From Hermatobates lingyangjiaoensis (taxonomy: Eukaryota > Arthropoda > Insecta > Hemiptera > Hermatobatidae): a stretch of DNA of 64,000 nt. Below the pieces are notes generated by a model. It had not been told where the DNA came from. It was given only the letters and a program-made list of their open reading frames with translations, and ran no database searches. Position 1 is the first letter of the stretch. Each line of letters opens with the position of its first letter. The position numbers and the translations under genes are program-made. The DNA lies in contig JAPFBL010000254.1 of NCBI GenBank assembly GCA_026182355.1, forward strand, positions 5,949,001 through 6,013,000. The letters are read 5' to 3'. This document shows positions 26,301 through 39,371 of the stretch, piece after piece.

Positions 26301-26429
26301 CATTTAACATTATAATAAAGATATAATCTATAAACATAGTAAAAACTGTGAACCAACAGCGGCCTAAGGAAGTCTAGCAAAGAAATTGAATAACCAATCC
26401 TTAGGTTAACAAATACAACATTAAAAAAT
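23347..26429. other. no gene recognised; weak short repeats
   Basis: Two roughly 60 bp similar blocks lie at about 24326-24383 and 25412-25472 (shared CTAATG-ATGAAG then GGTTTTCAATTGAAAA-like sequence). A single hAT-like end may lie at 25650. Otherwise AT-rich filler. Confidence 0.4.
25650..25664 (+). mobile_element. possible hAT-type element end (solo)
   Basis: CAGAGGTTCTCAAAC resembles the ends of hAT MITEs and the intact element at 41932 (CAGTGCTTCTCAAAC). I found no matching inverted end or target duplication nearby. Confidence 0.3.
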
Positions 26430-27735
26430 CTGGAGTGGCCTACACTCAACTTTACCATAAGTAAACATAATGTCATACTTCTGGGTATATAATATATAAT
26501 GTTCGATTTAGGCATAGTATAAATCTCCAAATAGGAGTTGTTTATTAGACTTTCATTCATGGAGGTAGTACAGATAGTGATTCATCCACTTATAAATATA
26601 TACGCTTATTTTTGTCTAACACATCTCTGATGCATAAAATATCATTAGTATAACTACAGCAGTAATAACATATTTGAAAAACGAAAGTGTAAATCTACAC
26701 TTACGTGTTACGAAATAATCTCTTATAGTAGAACATGGTTTTCGTTCCAATAATCAGTAGATCTCTTACACAGTTTACATGACCATTGAATATTCAAAAC
26801 AAATTTTCCCATTCCAAACTTGAAAATATTCCTATTTATATGAAAAATGTCAGAAACATCTAAGAGAAAATGTTTTAAGGTAATTTTTAATTTAAGATGT
26901 AGGATAATTATATTTATTTTTCTTCTAAAATGTTTTCAATTTTGAATTATGTTTTACATTTTTGGTCTTTTATAGAATTATTGTGCTGGGAATTTTATGG
27001 CTTCCTAGTATTTAATAAAAACCACTTTTCTCTTCCTTTGTCAAAAATCATATACATGTACCAACTTACTCTGAGCGAGTGTAATCTTTTTCCAGCCTGT
27101 TGTACTCTGTTATAAGGTTGCTGTGAATGTACGAATGTACTGTGAATACTCGTATATTGATAAAAGTACTTAGCCAGTTTAGTAATTAGCCAGTTTTGCA
27201 TACTCAAATCAAAGTCAAAGCCAGCTATTCAGTAGAATTTAAAAATTTATTGCTGGGATCTTCTAATTTTTGAAAATAATAGATATGAACTATTAGACTG
27301 GAATAGTAAAAAAACTAGATATTTGTCAACAAACATAACTCCTCTTTCTTGAGGAAAGTGACCATTCCTCACACTTCAATATTATTCAAAGATACTATGA
27401 TTCATAAACACAATAAAATTATCATCTGATATTGAGTTTTCTTCAAGGGTGCAATATATAGCTTGATTAGAGCATTTTGTGAGAAAAATCCATCATACCA
27501 TGGAAAGCAAGCAAAAGAAATTCATGTTTACTGGCAGTGATTTTCAAGATGCGAAAATATTATTCCCCTTATATCTCATTTAAGTGAATCAATTATTTAA
27601 ATTTTCCATAATAAACATCCATTTTATTTCAGTGGATTCACTCATAAAATGTCTAAGTCAATATTACATGATTTTTTTAACTTTTTTTTGTTCAAATTTT
27701 TGGGTAATTTTCATGTTTTTTCTAATGAGCCGATC
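26430..27735 (+). mobile_element. Rep-A copy 2, interrupted by mariner
   Basis: Begins CTGGAGTGGCCTACACTCAA and follows copy 1 for about 1.2 kb (for example CATTAGTATAACTACAGCAG, and CATAACTCCTCTTTCTTGAG). The last 70 bp (27664-27735) jump to a later part of Rep-A (near 22660-22730) before joining a mariner fragment. The rest of the 3' part is missing. Confidence 0.7.
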
Positions 27736-28172
27736 TGAACGCACAAGGTTCCGTACTCTGTTGACATTTTCATCGGTGTTTGCACTTGAAGGCCTTCCGC
27801 TTCGTGGTTCATCTTCAATCGACTCTCTTCCTTCTGAAAATTCCTTAAACCACCGAAAAACCTGTGCCCTTGATAAAACACGTTCTCCATAGGCCTCCTG
27901 AAGTTTTTCAAAAGTCCAAGTTGTCCAAGTCTGAAGCAAAATTTGATTGCACACCGCTGCTCAACTTTGAGGTCACTCATTTTTAAAACGCTCAAGAAAA
28001 AACCATTTCACGAAAACCAACGCTACGGACAAACAAATGACTGTGGCGAGTTCAGATTCATACTGGAGGCGCATCACACGTGCACCTGACGCTACTCAAG
28101 GCCACGTGTCTCCAGCGTTGCCAGATCGAAAGCGACGTTGCCAGTCTCACTACTTTATTTATACACCTCGTA
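27730..28172 (-). pseudogene. irritans-type mariner, 5' half only
   Basis: On the minus strand the outer end is TACGAGGTGTATAAATAAAG (28172 downward), a typical mariner terminal repeat including the TA target. It is followed by a 5' UTR and a transposase start, MSDLKVEQRCAIKFCFRLG (from about 27980), then after a frameshift TFEKLQEAYGERVLSRAQ, VFRWFKEFSEGRESIEDEP and RSGRPSS...NRVRNLVRSDR. This is the N-terminal helix-turn-helix half. It breaks off at SDR, and no catalytic domain is present. It is inactive. Confidence 0.9.
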
Positions 28173-28248
28173 TATTTCCTTCATCATTGTCACTGGTAAT
28201 GTTATATTTGCATTGTTGTGACTATGTAAAATAAATAAAAAAAAATAT
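28173..28248 (+). mobile_element. LINE 3' tail, 75 bp truncated copy
   Basis: The run starting ATTTCCTTCATCATTGTCAC and ending GACTATGTAAAATAAA plus poly(A) is nearly identical to the last 75 bp of the Jockey-like LINE at 44150-44221. It abuts the mariner end directly, so mariner probably inserted into or beside a dead LINE copy. Confidence 0.85.
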
Positions 28249-29143
28249 TATTAATACTTATTATATATGTCAGTGTTTGGTGAATATATTTGTACTAACA
28301 TTTTTCTGATCTTGGATATATACCAGGTAAGATACACATACTTCTTTAATAGTGAATAATTATAGTTTTAATTTCATGAAATGAATAATTCAGAACGGAT
28401 TAACCACTACATCTTTAGAAGTTGAACATGAAAATTTTAATGTTTTCAAATAGGAGAGCTTTTAAAATACTATTTCTTGTAAGATATCACATACCCTCAA
28501 CTGTACTAGTATTGTGGCGACAAACTTCTTTTTAGTAACTTATAATTATTTAAAATAGTAAAACAGTCCTTTGTCCACTGATGGTTGATTAGAGCAAGGT
28601 GATAACTATTAAGAATTTGTTAAAACATCGAATTAATGTTTATATAGCGTTGAAAGGTGAGAAGAAATGACCTGTCAATTGAGACAATCTTCTGTTAAAA
28701 GAAGCGTAAACAAGCCTGGTTGACATTGGAACTAAACAAGTCAATGATCGTATCCAAGCAGATAGGGGAGATAACTCTGATATATTTGTTTAAATAAATT
28801 ATTTTAAAAAACTCAAACTTTTCCACAGACGTCATTCAAAACAACAAATGTCCAGATCTAAAATATATTATTAATAGGCAATGCAAGATGTACGAACACA
28901 ACCAAACAAACTACTTTACCAACCTAGGCAAATTACTTTCTCCCAATTGATATATTACAATATCAATTGGAATAATACAATCAATACCATCGTGAAATAA
29001 AAATGTTTGTGAAACTTTTGGTAAATAAGAAAACTTTATTAAAAAAAAGTATATAAATGTAACATAAATTCCAATATGTATATAAATGAATTAATATATA
29101 ATTAGTGCTGAAGGATAGTAACTCTATTTTATTAAACAAAAAT
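28249..29143. other. no gene recognised
   Basis: AT-rich DNA without recognisable coding or repeat structure. Confidence 0.5.
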
Positions 29144-30397
29144 CTGGAGTAACCTACACTCAACTTTACTATAAGTAAACTTAATATAAAACTTCTTCTA
29201 TATATAATACTAGCAAACCTACACGTCTTTGACGGAAGCAAAAATTCGATTCTACTTTGTATTCCAAAATATCATTAGAAATTATAGAATAATAGAAAAT
29301 ACCATTATTAGGGTAGTGTTAAACAAATGCTTCTGTATACACCACATTAGATGTTTGTCCTTCAGGTTCATGGAAGAACAAGTGTTAGAACTTCTGACTC
29401 TTGAGCAAGCAAACTACAGTTGACCATTTGAGAAAATGGTCGTGTCTCTTTTCACATTTCCCGAGGCACTCAAGTTACTGATAATAACCATCACACAGCA
29501 TGGTGGTGCTCCTACTTTAAGTTTTTACTCATGAGCAGGCAGTCCAGGAGCAGTCACGGAGTCAAGAAATTCAGTTGGATAATGAACTGCTTCCTCATTA
29601 CTAATCACTCTCTTTACTGACTTTTAAGTTCTAACTTCGGCTTGATATAGCGAAGAACTTGTTTGTTGATTTTTCCGGCCTGTTCATATTAAGGGCTGAG
29701 AATTGCTCGTTCACAAAGCCATTTCTTCTGAATAGATAGTACATCTCGAACTCTGGGAAACACCTTTTCAATGATGTCAAATACGCAAATGAAATGATGT
29801 CAAATTTATATGCTCAAATGAAATTGAAATCAACAACAATACCTACTTGCTACATCTGTGTATTTTCAAAATAAACTTGTCTACGAAGTGAGCAAAATAC
29901 AGCTTAAAGCCCCATAATTTCGCTTCTGTACTGAATTATCAATCCATTTAGAGCCTATATTTTAAGTTAGACATAAACAAATTTACTGTAAAAGTTTCAG
30001 CTTGATATATCTTATGGTGGCTGATTAGACAAAAACATAGAAACCCTTCTATATTACGTAAAAGTTAATTCCAAAAACTTCAATATTACCCAATAATAAT
30101 GTTACTCATAAACGTAAAAAAATCAGCATCTGAAATTAAGCTTTGTAGAATTGTGCAACATATAGATTGATTAGAACAATTTGTTAGACAAACCCATCAT
30201 ACTGTAAAAAGGATCAGAGATTATATGTTTCATATGCTCTATTGTTGTTGACTCTTTACATATACAAATTTTATTCTTCTTACATCATATATAAGTCGTT
30301 AATCATTTAAAAATTATCTTTATACCTTTTAACAGTATATTATATCGGTGAATTCACTAAAAAAATTCTAAGACAATGTAAAGAATATAAAAAAATA
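29144..30397 (+). mobile_element. Rep-A copy 3, split by about 900 bp of other sequence
   Basis: The first 62 bp (29144-29206) match the Rep-A start (CTGGAGTAACCTACACTCAA). The homology resumes at about 30131 (TTGTGCAACATATAGATTGA, GACAAACCCATCATAC) and runs to 30397, where the next copy starts. The material between (about 29207-30130) is unlike the other copies and is either an insertion or a rearrangement. I could not identify it. Confidence 0.6.
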
Positions 30398-32006
30398 TGG
30401 AGTGGCCTACACTCAACTTTACTATAAGTAACTTAATATCAAATTTCTTGAGTATATGACACATAACGTCTCATTTAACCATAACGTAAATATCTAAATG
30501 GGATATGATTATTAGTCTTTCATCCCTGAGGTAGTAAAGATAGTGATTGAAGGACATATCAATTTATAAGCTTATTTTTGTACATCACACAGCTGATGCA
30601 AATAATTTCATTAGTATAACTACAGCAGTAATAACATTTTTGAAAAACCAAAGTGAACATTTCTTGATACGAAATATTCTCCTACAAGAGAACATGGCTT
30701 TTGTTCAAATAGCCAGTGGATTTCTTACATCGTTTACTTGACATCCTTCTACATTGAATAATAAAGTAAAATTTTCAAATTTAAAACAGGAAAATACAAT
30801 TTTTTTCTCTGAAAAACATCATAAACAGCGAAGAATGTTGTTTTAAGGTGACTTATAATTAAAGATGTACGATAATTACATTTATTAATCTCTAAACGAA
30901 AGATTTCAATTTTGAAATATCTTTTACAATTTTGGTGTTTTACAGAATTATTATACTGGGAATTTTATGGCTTCTTAGTATTTAATAAGATCATTTTCCT
31001 TCCCCTTTTTTCACAGAGAGTGTTATTATTTTCCTGCACAATATTATTCCTCTTACATCTCATATAAATCAATAAACATTTTAAATTGTTCCTTTATAAA
31101 TATCAATTTTATCTCAGTGGATTCGCTCAAAAAATGTCTAAGTCTCGAAATCGAATTTTTTCACGATCACTATACTTTACTTATAGTAAAGTAAATATAA
31201 GAAATTCGACAAGTATAGCAGGTGATCCCTTAGTTTAGGATAAACAAACAATTTTTATAACTTTATTGCTCTTCGACGTAATTGATATTACCTGCATTTT
31301 TTTTAGAAATTGCTAATTTTGTGTTCATTTTTGTTCAAATTTTCATAATTTTTTAATGAGCCGTTTAGCATCAAAAAAACATTTTTTGAAAACAGAAATC
31401 GTACTGTAACGTCCTTTTAGCAAATGTAATTTTAGAAAAAAAAATATCTCAACTCATTTTCCATATAATGTTCTATTTTTAGGCATATTTTCATTTTGAT
31501 ACGTCAAACAGTATGGCTTGTGTCGCTCTCACAAGGTTTGAGATTGAATTATAAGTAAAAATTTTTATATTTTATTGAATAAAAAATACTTCCCTTTGTT
31601 TTAAAATTCTGAATATATTTTTCGTTTGTTCTATTCGTAAGGTGAAAGATAATGCCAAAATTTTAAAACTCGAGAATTAGCAGTTAGGAGAAAAAAATGT
31701 TTTCTAAAAACTGGTTTTTGGCAAAAAAAGTGACTTTCCCGTCATGCATAATTCTCCCCAAACAATAGGGATCAGCTACACTATGGGGCCTATTTTTGTG
31801 TAAAATATCAACTTGAACCATCAAAGATTCCGGACCGTAGCGTGGTAACAAGCAATGTTAACACACTGACCCACCCACGCACACACACACACATCATCGA
31901 AAAAACTTCATAAAACGACTTTTGGGACCCCAAAACATATAATTCCGTCAAAACCTGGAGATCAATTTTTTTCACGATCACTATACTTTATATATATTAA
32001 AGTAAA
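30398..32006 (+). mobile_element. Rep-A copy 4, with an extra internal end
   Basis: Begins TGGAGTGGCCTACACTCAAC and ends TTCACGATCACTATAC plus TTTATATATATTAAAG. At 31145-31192 it carries a second complete 3' terminus (TTTTTTCACGATCACTATAC, CTTATAGTAAAGTAAA), after which the 3' half starts again (CGACAAGTATAGCAGGTGAT). This suggests a deleted copy in tandem with another 3' half. Confidence 0.7.
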
Positions 32007-35000
32007 AAGTTAATAGCCATAGATTGTTAATTGGATAAAAAAAAACTCATTTTTTTATCTAAGTAATTTCTGCCGCTCTGCTTGACTAGCAGAAATCAAC
32101 TCATTAAAGCTGACTGGCATTGGCCATTCAAGCAGAGCACTTCTCCTGATGACAACAAATGCCAAAATATAATGTCGTTTTTCTTAGTAATGTTGTGTTC
32201 TTTTTTACATTAAATACTATTTATTAATTCAAAATACTATGCATGAAGAGAAATGAAAGTATTGAATTCTGATCTAAATTTTAAAATACCTTCTTGAAGG
32301 ATACTGCGTTCCATCAATTAATTTTTAAAAATTTCTCTGTGTGTATGTTTGTGTGAGTGTGTATCTGTATTTGAATAGGACATCTCAATAACGAAAAAAG
32401 GTAGTAAAATCATCAAATTCCATATGTAAGTTCCTGCTATCCCTGAGATGAAACAGCAAGCTCTGCACAAAATTCATACTTTTTTGGGATGCTTGATATG
32501 AAAATAAAGTACATTTTTTAGTTAAATAAAAATTTGACTATACGTTTTCCTTAATACACTGTGATTCTGGCTTTATTATTCCGTATAACTACCTTACACA
32601 GTTTGACGAACGGTTAAAGATCTCCTTCTACTTATAAAGGGATAATACATCCAGATAGCTCTTGTAATGATACAAGATTATAAAAATGAATTAAAATTTA
32701 AAATATTTCTTAAAGAAAGCAAGCCTATAGTGCATTAGAACACAGGAAGACCCTTATTACGTATTTTCAAATCAGAACAAAATATTCACGACAATTTAAT
32801 AACTTAACTAAATAGACATTTTTTGAAATTACTAAATCATACTTTATTGATGTTCACCAACTAATCTCAGAATCGCCTAGGCAGTGCTGTGGTGACTACG
32901 TGTTATCCAGAGTTCAGTATTTCTTGCAACGTTTCATCAGTGGGCAAAGTGTTTTATAAGTGTTTAAATCTGTCTTCTTATTCACTGATATCTGGGCGTA
33001 ATAAAGCGAAATCAGCATAATTTTTACAGTTGAAACTTCTTTACTTGTACGTAGGGCTTCACTGAAACTTGAATCTAATCACCAACAGATCATACCTCCT
33101 AACCCCTCAGGTAACCTGGATTTCATCCTTGAATGGAATTTGACATTCTCGAGATATGAAGGAAACTTCATATCCTCGTCACATGAATGCACTGAGGGAT
33201 TTTTGTTTTCTTGATAGGTGCGTCCAAATGATTCCAACAGTCTATCGATGGGCCTGCAGCGGCAAAATTTGTTGCTGAAGCTGCAATGACGTGAAAAAGA
33301 ATGTAGAAAGCTTGGCTTGTCGCGCATTCAAAGCAGAAGAATGTGTTGTGACCAGAATGGAGGAAACGTTCCATAGTCTTATGTCGGATAGGTCTTCAAC
33401 TGTCAGAGATTTTGATTCCTACGCCATGGAGTAACAATAAAGATATTGCTAGAGTCAGTTTGGCCTATATTCGATCCACAGTATTAGTTCGTAAAAAGTT
33501 TCACAACATTCCTCAAATATAAGGCCATAGAAATATGAGGTCTCATGGTGAAAATTTTTCATAAAACTTTGTCTACTTTACAAATTTCAGATGTTTCATT
33601 GACACTGAAGCCCTTGCTATTATAAATATCATCAGGATTGACTCTAGATAACTTTGATACTCTGCATAGTTCGATTTTACTCTCTTTCTATTTTATTTTT
33701 TTTTTTATTATTATTTATTTCATTATTTCTGTTTCTATTCTAGTGAGACGAGAGGAGAATGAGAAGGTGATATCTTTGGCAATCAACATTCAAGGAAAAG
33801 GTCTGATATTCATAAGAGAATTTATGATATCTGAGTTAATAATCGAAGTATCAATTATTTATTTGTGGAATATAGTGCAAGGAAGGCATCAAGAAGTAAA
33901 GATGATATAAATCTAATTATGATGTCACAAGAAAAGACTAATGATGAATTAAAACCATGAAACAATTTTTGTTTTCAGCTTAAGCTATTCCCTTTTTCAT
34001 ATCACAGTTCTTTATTGTCAGTCAAGTTGACTGGTGGGAATAGACACTTACGTCGAATTTAAGTTACTGTAACAGAATCCAGATATTTTTTATGCATGGA
34101 TTTTCGACCATGATTTCATAATGGTATAAAGCAAATATATTTTCACTTTAGTCAACCCCCTTATAAGTCATAGAGATATCTGGAAATGGGCAACTGACCT
34201 TCATTTCTTCAATATCTTCTTAATGATAAAGACACAATTAGACGTAAGCTGATAGCTGGGGTCACAGATGTTACATTTGATCTGATAGATCTGAGATGCG
34301 AAAAAAATTATCTTTTATGAAGAAAAAAGATGTCCAAAGTGCACAAGAGGAGACAGTTTCATTAATTTTGAAGAAACCATGTTTTACTTTTGTTTTATTT
34401 TACATTAGGTGAATGTCCGGATAATAAATATCACCCTCGACCCATTCAAGTAATATAAAATATTTCACTCTTTTAGTCCTTATTTCATTTTAAAAGCAAA
34501 CTTTTCCTGTATATACCTAACAATCACTCTAGTAATTTATTTATCCAGTACATATTTCTTTGTTAATAAGGTTAATCATTTAATTATTTTCTAAAAGAAA
34601 CATTACTTTTGAAAGATTATATTTGAAAATTAGGCTTCGATTGACCTTGTATTAAATGATATAAGATGAGAACTGTATTATTAATCTATGGCTTTTATCG
34701 TCGAATGAAATGATTTTTATTATAACGTTTCAGAGATTAACAGAAAAAAATATTACTAGAACTAATGTTTCATAGATGTTAAAAATGTTCAATGAATTTT
34801 ATTTTTACTCATTGTGTACTTTTTTTCTCTCTAATTAGTTATAACTTTTGATCTCAAACGGAAAGATCTCGTATTGAAAATTTGCTTAAAATTAATAAGT
34901 AAACTGTAAAGTCGTTAGTTTAATGATTAACTATAAAAGATTATTCCAATTTATCCTAGTCATATACAATTGTATATTAATTATAAATTGCATGTACTAG

Positions 35001-35481
35001 AAAATAATGTTCATTACTGCTGTACAGTTTTACAGTCCCAACTGGTTAAGTGATTTACTCTCATCGAATGTAGTACATTACAATATTACGTCTAATATAC
35101 GAACCTTTCATTAAACCAATAGTTTTCAAAAAATTGATGAAATACGGAAAACTGTGATACTGCAACTCAGAATATTTGTCGATTAGAATACGTTCCATCT
35201 TTATAATCTACTTTCTTAATTAATATTGGGCTTTCTAATTTTTAGATCACTATAGATTGTTCTAAACTGGGGTAATCTTAACAAAATTAACACAAGTTTA
35301 ATAATTAATATAGCTCAAAATACTGAATAATGCTTTTATTATCATTATATCCTCTTTTTTGTACCTGTAAAATTAAAAAGTTAAGTTAAAGTTGTTAAAT
35401 ATAATATAGACTTGCTTTACTCATCTATTCTATTATTTTGTTTATTATTCTATTAAAATATTTTATTGTTTAACTCCATTA
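32007..35481. other. no gene recognised
   Basis: A GC-richer patch at about 33090-33430 has short minus-strand open frames in two overlapping phases (for example around 33079-33327) that match nothing I know. It may be an old transposon remnant. The rest is AT-rich. Confidence 0.4.
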
Positions 35482-35629
35482 GGCATCATTTATAGATTTC
35501 ATAAAATAGGAGGTTAAAGGCGTCATTTATAGATTTCATAGTATAGGAGGTTAAAGGCGTCATTTATGGATTTCATAGTATAGGAGGTTAAAGGCGTCAT
35601 TTATAGATTTCATAGTATAGGAGGTTAAA
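35482..35629 (+). repeat. 37 bp minisatellite, 4 copies
   Basis: The unit GGCGTCATTTATAGATTTCA, followed by TAGTATAGGAGGTTAAA, is repeated at 35482, 35519, 35556 and 35593 with one to three differences. The first copy is the most different (GGCATC, ATAAAATAGG). Confidence 0.95.
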
Positions 35630-37330
35630 GGGGTTTGAGGATGACTTAGCCCTATGCGATTTTGCATGGAATTCATTAACCCTTTGAATTGTAAAAATTA
35701 CTTATTACTTTGAATGGTTGTAAAAACTATTACTTAGAACAATATTAAATTGTATACCAACCTGGTTAACCTCATTACTATATATACATAGTATTCTCAT
35801 ATGCATTAAAATACTATCCAATCCCAGCAATTTGGAGCCTAGGGTGGAATCTAACAACCAATCTAGTAACTCTCTCCTCAAGAATATGGGTTTGGTGTAC
35901 GAACATAATTGCAATATTGGAAATGTTTAATTCGTAAAAATTTGTTCAAAGAACGATCACCACTTCCACACTCTTACACCCATACAAAGAGATCCCACTA
36001 TATAATCATGACTCATGACAAACTTACTAATAACACAAAGATAATTGTAAAAGAAAAAGATCCATGGGACTAAAGATACTAGAGGACACCACAGTGCAGG
36101 GGAGGAAGCCTGGCCGTAATACACAACTATACAATAAGTCAACTACCTCTCTACCAATCAGATTCACACTTTCATCAATTGGTCCGTTTTTTAAACACAA
36201 AGATTATGATTTAAATTAGAGTACATGACGATGACTTGAGAGGACTCAAAACATGTCCATGCACAAGAGATGCAAGATATCAATATTGGAAATGCACTTC
36301 ACAAAATTGAAACGAACGTTCTGAAATTCTTCCACAGATTGGAAAACACTACTACAAAACTCTTAAAACAATAATTGGGATAGTGTTCAATCATGCACTA
36401 TATATTCACATACATACATACCAATAGTCACCCCGTAGTCAGACTTTTTGAATGCAATACACAATAGGACTCTAAATGGAGAGATTCTTTCAGTTAGATT
36501 CTAGATGGTATACTACGTGAGTTTTGTTTGTCTATTTTTGTTTTCTGTTTTTATTCCATAATTTAGGAATGGAACCGGTAGGTTGTCTTGAGGTAGGCCA
36601 CATTTGCTCTTATGTTCTTTTCACAGTTTCCTGTGCATACCAAATGACAAACACTCCTTATATATGTGTGATGCCCAATCAACTTCTTCATGGAGAAATA
36701 TCTTTTAATTTTAAATTATTAAAAAATTATCAATACAATTGAAAATTTCTAATAAAAATCTTCCCAAAACTTTCAACAATTATGAATCATAAATAAAATC
36801 CTGCAGATGACTGCCTGGAATGCGATGAAAACCATTGCTCTGAGAAATAATTAGTAGATTAGATAAATTAGTGTCATGGCTACTTGAATCACGTACAATA
36901 TATGACAATTTTTGAAATGTTTCAGGGAATAAATAAGTTTAGCACTCGCTTCGCAAATGAGCTTAGTATCCCTATATCTACTCTCATGATGACGGTTCAA
37001 CAAAAAATTTGGGGCTGTAAGTGTGTTCTTATCTTTACTCTGGATCTATAGTTTGCTATAAAACGTTTTTTATCCTTCCTGGATCATTTTCCTGTAATAA
37101 TAATAATAATATATAACGTTTCAGAGTAAACTATGCTACAAAACAAATTGCAAAACACACTTACAATTTCTAGCTACTGACTCCAAATGTAAAAACTATT
37201 TCTGTTATAGAATAAACCTAACCAGTTTTTTTCTATGAAAGATCTTAGTTTTATTTTTTAATTTTATTGTTGTTTAGACGATGTTTTTTTTTATTGCACG
37301 TATTTACTTTTATTTTTAGCGTTACTCTCG
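35630..37330. other. no gene recognised
   Basis: AT-rich. Short open frames exist on both strands (for example 36524-36742) without recognisable motifs. Confidence 0.45.
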
Positions 37331-37557
37331 GAGTCAAGGAGACTTTTTGCATTTCACTTCCAAAACATAAGCGTGAATTGAAAAAAGGAGCTACTGTCAT
37401 GTGTATGAGAAATGCTGATCTACCGCGCTTATATAATGAAACAAGACTAATAACTGAGGAGCTTTACGATAAAGTTATTGTTTATAAAATTATCGCATCA
37501 CGGTTTCAAAGGGGAAATAGTTCTAAATCTATGATTGAAATTTGTTTTCTCTAAAGA
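37331..37557 (+). pseudogene. Helitron/PIF1-type helicase fragment
   Basis: The plus frame reads SLPKHKRELKKGATVMCMRN, then ADLPRLYNETRLI, TEELYDKVIVYKIIA and SRFQRGN. This follows the C-terminal helicase motif of Helitron and PIF1-like proteins (P-H-x-L-x-L-K-x-G-x-P-V-M-x-L-R-N, then LCNGTRL, then VIxAxIxxG). About 70 residues survive. The catalytic glycine-proline motif is altered and the rest of the element was not found. The upstream ATG at 37267 is probably fortuitous. Confidence 0.7.
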
Positions 37558-38690
37558 AGGCAACATTTCCTTTTTAAGGATTCAATTTTGCAATTCAGTT
37601 AGTCTTTGTTATGACTATTTATAAGTCTTAAGGAGAGACTCTACAGAAAGTTTTAGTTCATTTAGGTAAAGCAGTATTTCAACATTGTCAATTACATATT
37701 GCTCTCAGTAGGGTCATTTAGAGTTTTTCTGCATTTATGTGAACATGATTTCATTAAAAAGGAAGGTGATGGATAATCCAACGGGTCACGGGTAGTCTAG
37801 TTAAGTTATAAAATTATACAGCTTTGAAAATACATGGAATGTCCGATACTGTTACCAGCAGTCCTCGATCCAGTCCACCTAAAATTGTCTACATTATTGT
37901 GATATTCCAAATGGATTTTCATTAAAAATGTGTCCCTCATTAATTTGACAAACTCAAATGATAAATTTATCATTCTTTTGATTACATATAAACATTCCAA
38001 CAGTTCCTAGAAAGTGATAGCAAGTCAAGATTTGTGTTTACTCAGTGAAAATCCCGTTATTTTAAATATACAACACTTTTTTTTCTTAATCAACAAATTC
38101 GATTATTATTATATAATTACTGTTTTTTACTGTGAATACTATGAATCATACTACAAATGTAACAATATTTCTTGAATATTAAAATAAATAAAATGTTGAA
38201 TATAAATGTGTTTAAAATCCTACAAAAACGTAGCGTATTATTCTGTCAATCTACTACACTAAAGTTAATTTCAGCCTATGGTTGATGAGTTGATTTAAAC
38301 GATTGATTTACGTATTTCAAGTAATTTTAAGGAAATTAAGCTGAAAACTATTCATTTTTTTGGGACTTGAAAATATCTCAGATAGATTAGATATAACTTT
38401 ATTATAAATAAATACAATATCAAACTCGTTGACAATGAATTGAACTTTCCTTTTATTTTAATCTGGCTATCATATACACATAATATCAAACTTTTAATAA
38501 TCAATAATGACCTCATTTATTTTATACTTTAGAATGAGTATATCCATTTTGTCAGTCAGTCTTAATTACTTGGGATCATTGATTTAGAACTTTCCAACAT
38601 ATTGTTATTATTATTAAACTTAGCACGTGAATCTCTTTGGATTATTGCGCCACTGGGTCCATATCTATTGTATGTGCATCCCTTTATTTT
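37558..38690. other. no gene recognised
   Basis: AT-rich DNA with no supported feature. Confidence 0.45.
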
Positions 38691-38797
38691 CTCTAAAGTC
38701 AACTTCCAATTTCAAGTTCGTCTGCAGGAACTCCATAATTGCTTTTAAAAGAGTATCTCTAACTTCAATTGGTTTTAGTCAAAAACCAATGTCATGG

Positions 38798-38945
38798 GTT
38801 TTCTCTAATATGCACTTTAGATTACATCTGTATATGTTATTTTATTTAAACTAATATCAATTGAAATCTTACGTGGACAAGGAAACAGATCAACTGTATT
38901 AATAATTAAACATCATGTTCTTTATAATACATTTTTATAATCTTT
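38798..38945 (+). repeat. direct repeat C, copy 1
   Basis: CATGGGTTTTCTCTAATATG, then AAATCTTACGTGGACA-GGAAACAGATC and TTCTTTATAATACA, recur at 40302-40418. The first copy carries about 38 bp absent from the second. The two copies flank about 1.35 kb that includes a Rep-A fragment. Confidence 0.8.
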
Positions 38946-39179
38946 AAATTCTTAAACACGATTGAATCGCATTCACATAGGATGGGTTGATAGGCTTCCG
39001 CTTCTTCCAGGCAGACTCTGAGTTCTTATTATCATGTTATTACACCTTGCATAAGTGATAAGTAAAGTGCATAAGTAGCAGTAAAAAGATAATGTATGGT
39101 TAGATATTCCACATATACTTTAAATCTATTCCTCGAACCGTTTTTTTTTCGTTACAAATTCAAGTTTAATTGGAATGGG

Positions 39180-39371
39180 CTATTTAGACAAAATAAAATT
39201 CCCGTTGCCTTGCCACCTTATGTTTCCTTTCTTAATCATCCATTCTGCAATCGCATCCCTGACAATAGAATATCTCTTTGGCTTCAAATGTTTCCAATCT
39301 GTCCACTGCATTATTAATTTTAATTCCCTTGCGGTCAGGTAATCACATAAATGATAACTTTTTTTTGTCAA
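39180..39371 (-). other. minus-strand open segment, unidentified
   Basis: A 63-codon frame that reads like real protein in composition (LTARELKLIMQWTDWKHLK, PKRYSIVRDAIAEWMIKKG, NIRWQGNG). I recognise no family. A second minus-strand stretch of about 35 codons at 38690-38775 (KPIEVRDTLLKAIMEFLQ, TNLKLEVDF) has similar character. Together they may be remnants of one decayed element lying between the repeat C copies. Confidence 0.3.

Noticed and set aside
33079..33374. Two overlapping minus-strand open frames as a possible gene
   Set aside because: Frames overlap and break, with no splice signals or recognisable motifs. At best a transposon relic.
35482..35629. CRISPR-like array
   Set aside because: The repeats are directly adjacent with no spacers, and the genome is eukaryotic.
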